Of a stretch of 64,000 nt of DNA, positions 60,035-64,000 are shown piece after piece (position 1 is the stretch's first letter; each line of letters begins with the position of its first letter). A program made the translations under genes and the position numbers. The notes beneath the pieces are model-generated. The model was not told where the DNA came from. It saw nothing but the letters and a program-made list of their open reading frames with translations, and did not search any database. The DNA comes from Gammaproteobacteria bacterium. Its GTDB lineage: Bacteria; Pseudomonadota; Gammaproteobacteria; GCA-001735895. Where the stretch lies: assembly GCA_030066085.1 (NCBI GenBank), contig JASJCI010000036.1:62001-126000 (forward strand). Reading direction: 5' to 3'.

Positions 60035-62128
60035 CTAGCCGACGTTGGTGTAATCCTGGCGCTCACCGATCCAGTTGCGCAGCAGCTCGGCGCGGGCATC
60101 GGCGGACTCGGAACGCTGCAGCAATCGCGCGAGATCTTCGACCTGTGCAAACCAGTGCTGAGCGCGCATCAGGTCGGCAATCTTGAAACTCATTTCGCCG
60201 GTCTGGCGCGTACCGAGCACTTCGCCCGCGCCGCGAATCTCGAGATCGCGCTCGGCAATCTCGAAACCGTCCTGGGTCGAGCGAATGATTTCCAGGCGCT
60301 TGCGCGCGAGATCTCCCAGCGCCCGGCCGACCAGCAGGATACAAAAGCTCTCGCGCGCACCGCGCCCGACCCGGCCACGCAACTGGTGAATCTGCGACAG
60401 GCCGAGACGCTCGGGATTTTCTATGATCATGATGCTCGCATTCGGCACATCGACCCCGACCTCGATTACGGTCGTGGCCACCAGCAAGTGCAGATCACCG
60501 CGCTTGAAAGCCTGGATGACCTCGTCTTTCCGGGTCGATTTCATGCGTCCGTGCACGAGGCCGACCTCGAGATCAGGCAGCGCGCGGACCAGGTTTTCGT
60601 AGGTCTGCTCGGCAGCCTCGGCCTGCAGCGCATCCGATTCTTCCACCAGCGTGCAAACCCAGTAGACCTGGCCGCCGTCGGCACAGGCGGTCGCCACGCG
60701 CCGGACCAGGCTGTCGCGCTGTTGCTCCGAGACTATCGACGTGGTCACCGGCTTGCGCCCGGGCGGCAGCTCGTCGATCTGCGAGTAATCGAGATCGGCA
60801 TAAATCGTCATCGCCATCGTGCGCGGAATCGGTGTTGCCGTCATGATCAGCTGGTGCGGCGTTTCGCCATCACGGGTCTTGCGTTGCAGCGCGAGCCGCT
60901 GCTCCACGCCGAAGCGGTGCTGCTCGTCGAACACGATGAAGCCGAGACGATGGAAGTTGACGTCGTCCTGGAACAGTGCATGCGTGCCAACGACAACCTG
61001 GGACTCGCCGCTGGCGATACGTTCCAGCTTGGCGGTGCGCCGGCGGCCCTTGTCGGCACCGAGCAGGCAGACGACTTCGAGACCCAGGGGTTCCAGCCAG
61101 CTGCTGAAGTTGCGCAAATGCTGTTCGGCCAGGATTTCGGTCGGCGCCATCAGCGCGGCCTGGTAACCCGATTCGACCACCGGCAGGCAGGCCAGCGCCG
61201 CCACCACCGTTTTACCCGAGCCGACATCACCCTGCACCAGCCGGATCATCGGTTTTCCCGAGGCGAAATCGGTGGTCAGATCGCCCAGCGCGCGCTGCTG
61301 GGCGCCGGTCAGGGTAAACGGCAGCGCGGCCGACAGGCGCTGCTGCAAATCCGCCGCCGGCGTAATGCGCGGTGTCTTGCGCTGCCGAATCAGCTCTCGT
61401 CGCTCGAGCAGCGCCAGCCGATGCGCCGCCAGTTCTTCGACCGCGAAACGATGCTGTGCCGGGTGCTCGTTGCGCGCGATCAGGTCACTGGCGCGACGGT
61501 CGCCCGGACGGTGCAGGTCGAGCATCGCGCCAACGATCCCCGGAAATTGATTGGCATCGAGCCAGTCCTGCGGCAGGGTTTCGGCGATACCCTCGTCGGC
61601 CAGGCGATCGATCGCCTGGCCGACTATTTTCTTGATCGACAGTTGATGCAGTCCCTCGGTGGTCGGGTAGATCGGCGTCAGGGTCTGCGCCAGCGGCGGC
61701 GGATCGCCGGCATCGATCGCCTCGATTTCGGGATGAATCATTTCCAGCGCACCCATTGCGCTGCGAACTTCACCGAAACAGCGCAGCCAGTTGCCCTTTT
61801 CCAGTAAAGCCTGCTGCCCGGCGCTGAAATAGAACAGTCGCAGCGTCAACATGCCCGTGTTGTCGGCCAGGCGAGCGGTAAGCACGCGCCGCGAGCGACC
61901 GCCGCGGCGAAAGCTGACCGCGCTTTGCAGCACCTCGGCTTCGACGAGGCAACGCTGCCCGGGCTGCAGCGAACCGATCGGGCTGATAAAAGTACGGTCT
62001 TCGTAGCGCAGCGGCAGGTGGAACAGCAGATCCCGCTGCACGAACAGGCCGAGCCGCGCGAGCTTTTCCGCCACCCGCGGGCCCACCCCCTTGAGATAAC
62101 GTATGTCCTGTGCGGACCAGTGCGTCAT
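60035..62128 (-). CDS. recG: ATP-dependent DNA helicase RecG
   Basis: A 697-residue SF2 helicase that reverses stalled forks. N-terminal OB wedge domain: [14 protein letters not shown]. Helicase motifs: [19 protein letters not shown] (I), [11 protein letters not shown] (DExH), [14 protein letters not shown] (III), then [40 protein letters not shown] (IV-VI). C-terminal TRG-like segment follows. Length is normal. It lies between moeA and ridA, with spoT beyond. Confidence 0.97.
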   Translation of the reverse strand: [697 protein letters not shown]

Positions 62129-62149
62129 GCCCTTCGACGCGGAGCGATG

Positions 62150-62533
62150 TCAGTCGATGACCATCACCGCGTCCATCTCCACGCCAACTCCCTTGGGCAG
62201 TGCCGCGACGCCGATCGCCGCACGCGCCGGGTAGGGCTGCTGGAAATACTGCGCCATGATTTCGTTGACGGTCGGAAAGTTAGCGAGGTCGGTGAGGAAG
62301 ATATTGAGCTTGACGATACTGGAAAGGCTGCCGCCGGCGGCCTCGGTCAGCGCCCGCAGGTTGTCGAATACGCGCCGGATTTCGGCCTCGATACCACCCT
62401 CGACCACTTCCATGGTCGCCGGGTCCAGCGGAATCTGTCCCGACAGGTAGACCGTGTTGTCGACCCGCACGGCCTGCGAATAGGTCCCGATCGCGGCCGG
62501 CGCGTCGTCGGTTTGGATGATGGTTTTGGCCAT
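62150..62533 (-). CDS. ridA: RidA/YjgF-family imine/enamine deaminase
   Basis: A 127-residue RidA. Motifs: [53 protein letters not shown] and [25 protein letters not shown] with the active-site Arg near residue 103. It removes 2-aminoacrylate-type imines made by PLP enzymes; the many PLP and amine genes in this window fit such a need. I use ATG 62533, with GGGAGA upstream. It sits between spoT and recG, a common gammaproteobacterial position. Confidence 0.95.
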   Translation of the reverse strand: MAKTIIQTDDAPAAIGTYSQAVRVDNTVYLSGQIPLDPATMEVVEGGIEAEIRRVFDNLRALTEAAGGSLSSIVKLNIFLTDLANFPTVNEIMAQYFQQPYPARAAIGVAALPKGVGVEMDAVMVID

Positions 62534-62617
62534 TCGATGTCTCCCGCTGAAAAGTTGCCGATTATGCGGGTATTCCACCCGCTGACAATCAAAATCTCCG
62601 CCGCGACCGGGCGCCGA

Positions 62618-64000
62618 TCACTTGCGCCAGATTCGGTTCACAACCGGCAGGCGGCGCAGTTTTTTCATGATCCGTGCGAGGTGGATACGATCGTTGACGG
62701 TGACGATGAACTCGATGGTCGATATACGACCGTCTTTCTCGGTAAGGTTGACGTGCTCGATGTTCGACGCCATGTCGGCGATGGTCGCCGCCAGCGTCGC
62801 CAGCACGCCGCGCTGATTGGCCACCTGTACCCGCATGAAGGCGAGGAACTCGCCCTCGACGTGATCCGACCACTGCACCGACAGCAAGTCGCCCTTGGCA
62901 CGCTCACTGATGTTGGGACAGCCGCGCTGATGGATCACGATACCCTTGCCCGAGGACATGTGGCCGGCAATCGCGTCACCCGGCACGGGTCGACAACACT
63001 TGCCAAAAGAGACCACCATCCCCTCGGTGCCCTTGATCGCGAGCGGATTGCCCGAATCGTCGAACGCGGTGGCATCCTCCTCGACGTCGAACATGGCCTT
63101 GGCCACCAGGCTGGAGTTACGGTTACCGAGCCCGATTTCCGCCAGCAGTTCGTTGCGGTCGGACATCTCGTATTGATCGAGCACCTTCTTGAAGCGCCGC
63201 TTCGAAATAGCGAACTCCCGCCCCTGAATCTGGTTGACCGAGCGCTGCAGCAGCCGTTGCCCGAGCGCAATCGCCTCCTCTTTTTGCAGCGACTTGAGGA
63301 AGTGACGGATATTGGTCCGCGCGCGCGCGGTGGTGACGAAGTCGAGCCAGCTCGGGTGCGGGCGACTGGCCTCCGAGCAGATGATCTCGATGGTCTGCCC
63401 GTTGTACAGGCGGCTGCCGAGCGGTGACATCTGGTGATCGATTCGCGCCGCGACGCAGGTGTTGCCGACGTCGGTGTGTACCGCGTAGGCAAAATCGACC
63501 ACGGTCGCGCCTCGCGGCAGCTTCTTGATATCGCCCTTGGGCGTAAAAACGTAGATCTCGTCCGGGAACAGGTCGACCTTGACGCTTTCCAGGAACTCCT
63601 GCGAACTGCCCGACTTCTGCTGCATCTCGAGCAGGTTCTTGAGCCAGTCGAGCGCGCGTTTCTGCGCCGTGGTGGTACTGCTTTCGCCTTCCTTGTAAAT
63701 CCAGTGCGCGGCAATACCGGACTCGGCGAAATGATCCATCTCCTCGGTGCGGATCTGCACCTCGATCACGACCCCGTGCGGGCCGAACAGGCTGGTATGC
63801 AGCGACTGGTAACCGTTGGCCTTCGGGATTGCGAGGTAATCCTTGAACCTGCCGGGCAGTGGCTTGTAAAGGTTGTGCATCACGCCGAGCACCCGGTAAC
63901 AGTCGTCCACCGAGTTGGTCAGGATACGCACGCCGAAGACGTCGGTGAGTTCCTTGAAGCTGAGCTTCTTGTCCTTCATCTTGCGGTAAATACTGTGGAT
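62618..64000 (-). CDS. spoT: SpoT/RelA bifunctional (p)ppGpp synthetase/hydrolase, C-terminal part
   Basis: The gene continues past the right edge; about 460 residues are present. The synthetase domain is visible from the edge (YRVLGVMHNLYKPLPGRFKDY, ANGYQSLHTSLFGPHGVVIEVQIRT), followed by the TGS domain (DEIYVFTPKGDIKKLPRGATVVDFAYAVH), the zinc-finger/RIS region with GKCCRPVPGDAIAGHM, and a C-terminal ACT domain (QVANQRGVLATLAATIADMASN). The HD hydrolase part lies outside. Neighbour ridA and recG support spoT rather than relA. Confidence 0.95.
   Translation of the reverse strand: MHSIYRKMKDKKLSFKELTDVFGVRILTNSVDDCYRVLGVMHNLYKPLPGRFKDYLAIPKANGYQSLHTSLFGPHGVVIEVQIRTEEMDHFAESGIAAHWIYKEGESSTTTAQKRALDWLKNLLEMQQKSGSSQEFLESVKVDLFPDEIYVFTPKGDIKKLPRGATVVDFAYAVHTDVGNTCVAARIDHQMSPLGSRLYNGQTIEIICSEASRPHPSWLDFVTTARARTNIRHFLKSLQKEEAIALGQRLLQRSVNQIQGREFAISKRRFKKVLDQYEMSDRNELLAEIGLGNRNSSLVAKAMFDVEEDATAFDDSGNPLAIKGTEGMVVSFGKCCRPVPGDAIAGHMSSGKGIVIHQRGCPNISERAKGDLLSVQWSDHVEGEFLAFMRVQVANQRGVLATLAATIADMASNIEHVNLTEKDGRISTIEFIVTVNDRIHLARIMKKLRRLPVVNRIWRK

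Overview
This 64 kb window is GC-rich, densely coded chromosome that looks like a gammaproteobacterium, probably an uncultured marine-type heterotroph. The strongest evidence is the housekeeping block at about 39.4-51 kb: ychF, pth, rplY, prs, tRNA-Gln, ispE, lolB and a TPR lipoprotein on the minus strand, divergent from hemA, prfA and prmC on the plus strand. That arrangement is typical of Gammaproteobacteria. The right end (uvrD, moeA-moaE, recG, ridA, spoT) fits the same assignment. No phage, plasmid, transposase or CRISPR genes were seen.

The left half (about 0-33 kb) is metabolic accessory DNA with a theme of methylated amines and amino acids. It starts with the end of a HisD-family dehydrogenase and a DegT-type aminotransferase, then a run of small poorly known genes on the minus strand. 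From 4.8 to 17.2 kb there is a GcvA-like LysR regulator divergent from a dimethylglycine/sarcosine-dehydrogenase-like flavoprotein overlapping an MttB-family methyltransferase; a second LysR regulator divergent from a serine hydroxymethyltransferase paralogue with an alpha-methylserine-type active site; and a PhzF, M19 and M20 gene string in which all three proteins have altered catalytic residues. A sulfatase and a NaChBac-type ion channel follow.

The most unusual segment is 20.3-25.9 kb: an apparent minus-strand operon encoding a Rieske-glutamate synthase (FMN/3Fe-4S) fusion, a DUF5996-like protein, a Rieske-thiamine-diphosphate enzyme fusion and a SAM methyltransferase. Two unrelated catalytic folds each carry their own N-terminal Rieske domain. 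I do not recognise this as a described pathway. Next come a FIST sensor protein, a small arginine-rich protein, and a Rieske oxygenase of the GbcA/CntA/choline monooxygenase type divergent from a GbdR-like AraC regulator. A membrane-anchored hydrolase and an amidohydrolase finish the accessory region.

From 34.3 to 39.5 kb lies a polyamine-type ABC transporter operon (ATPase, two permeases, binding protein), a terminator-like hairpin and a class C beta-lactamase-fold hydrolase. After the housekeeping block come small genes, an iron-export-type permease, a quinone oxidoreductase, an AT-rich island with two DnaA-box-like sites and a tiny ORF, a 3-hydroxyisobutyrate dehydrogenase-family gene, and then the replication/repair/molybdopterin/stringent-response genes.

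Non-coding structure is rich. It includes a roughly 130-bp long-palindrome (MITE-like) family, a dispersed GTCAT...GGGATGAC hairpin family, a fragment of tRNA-Met beside its parent gene, and a second tRNA-Gln copy broken in the T-loop by a block of three hairpins. Long open frames opposite real genes are common here because of the high GC content and were not treated as genes.
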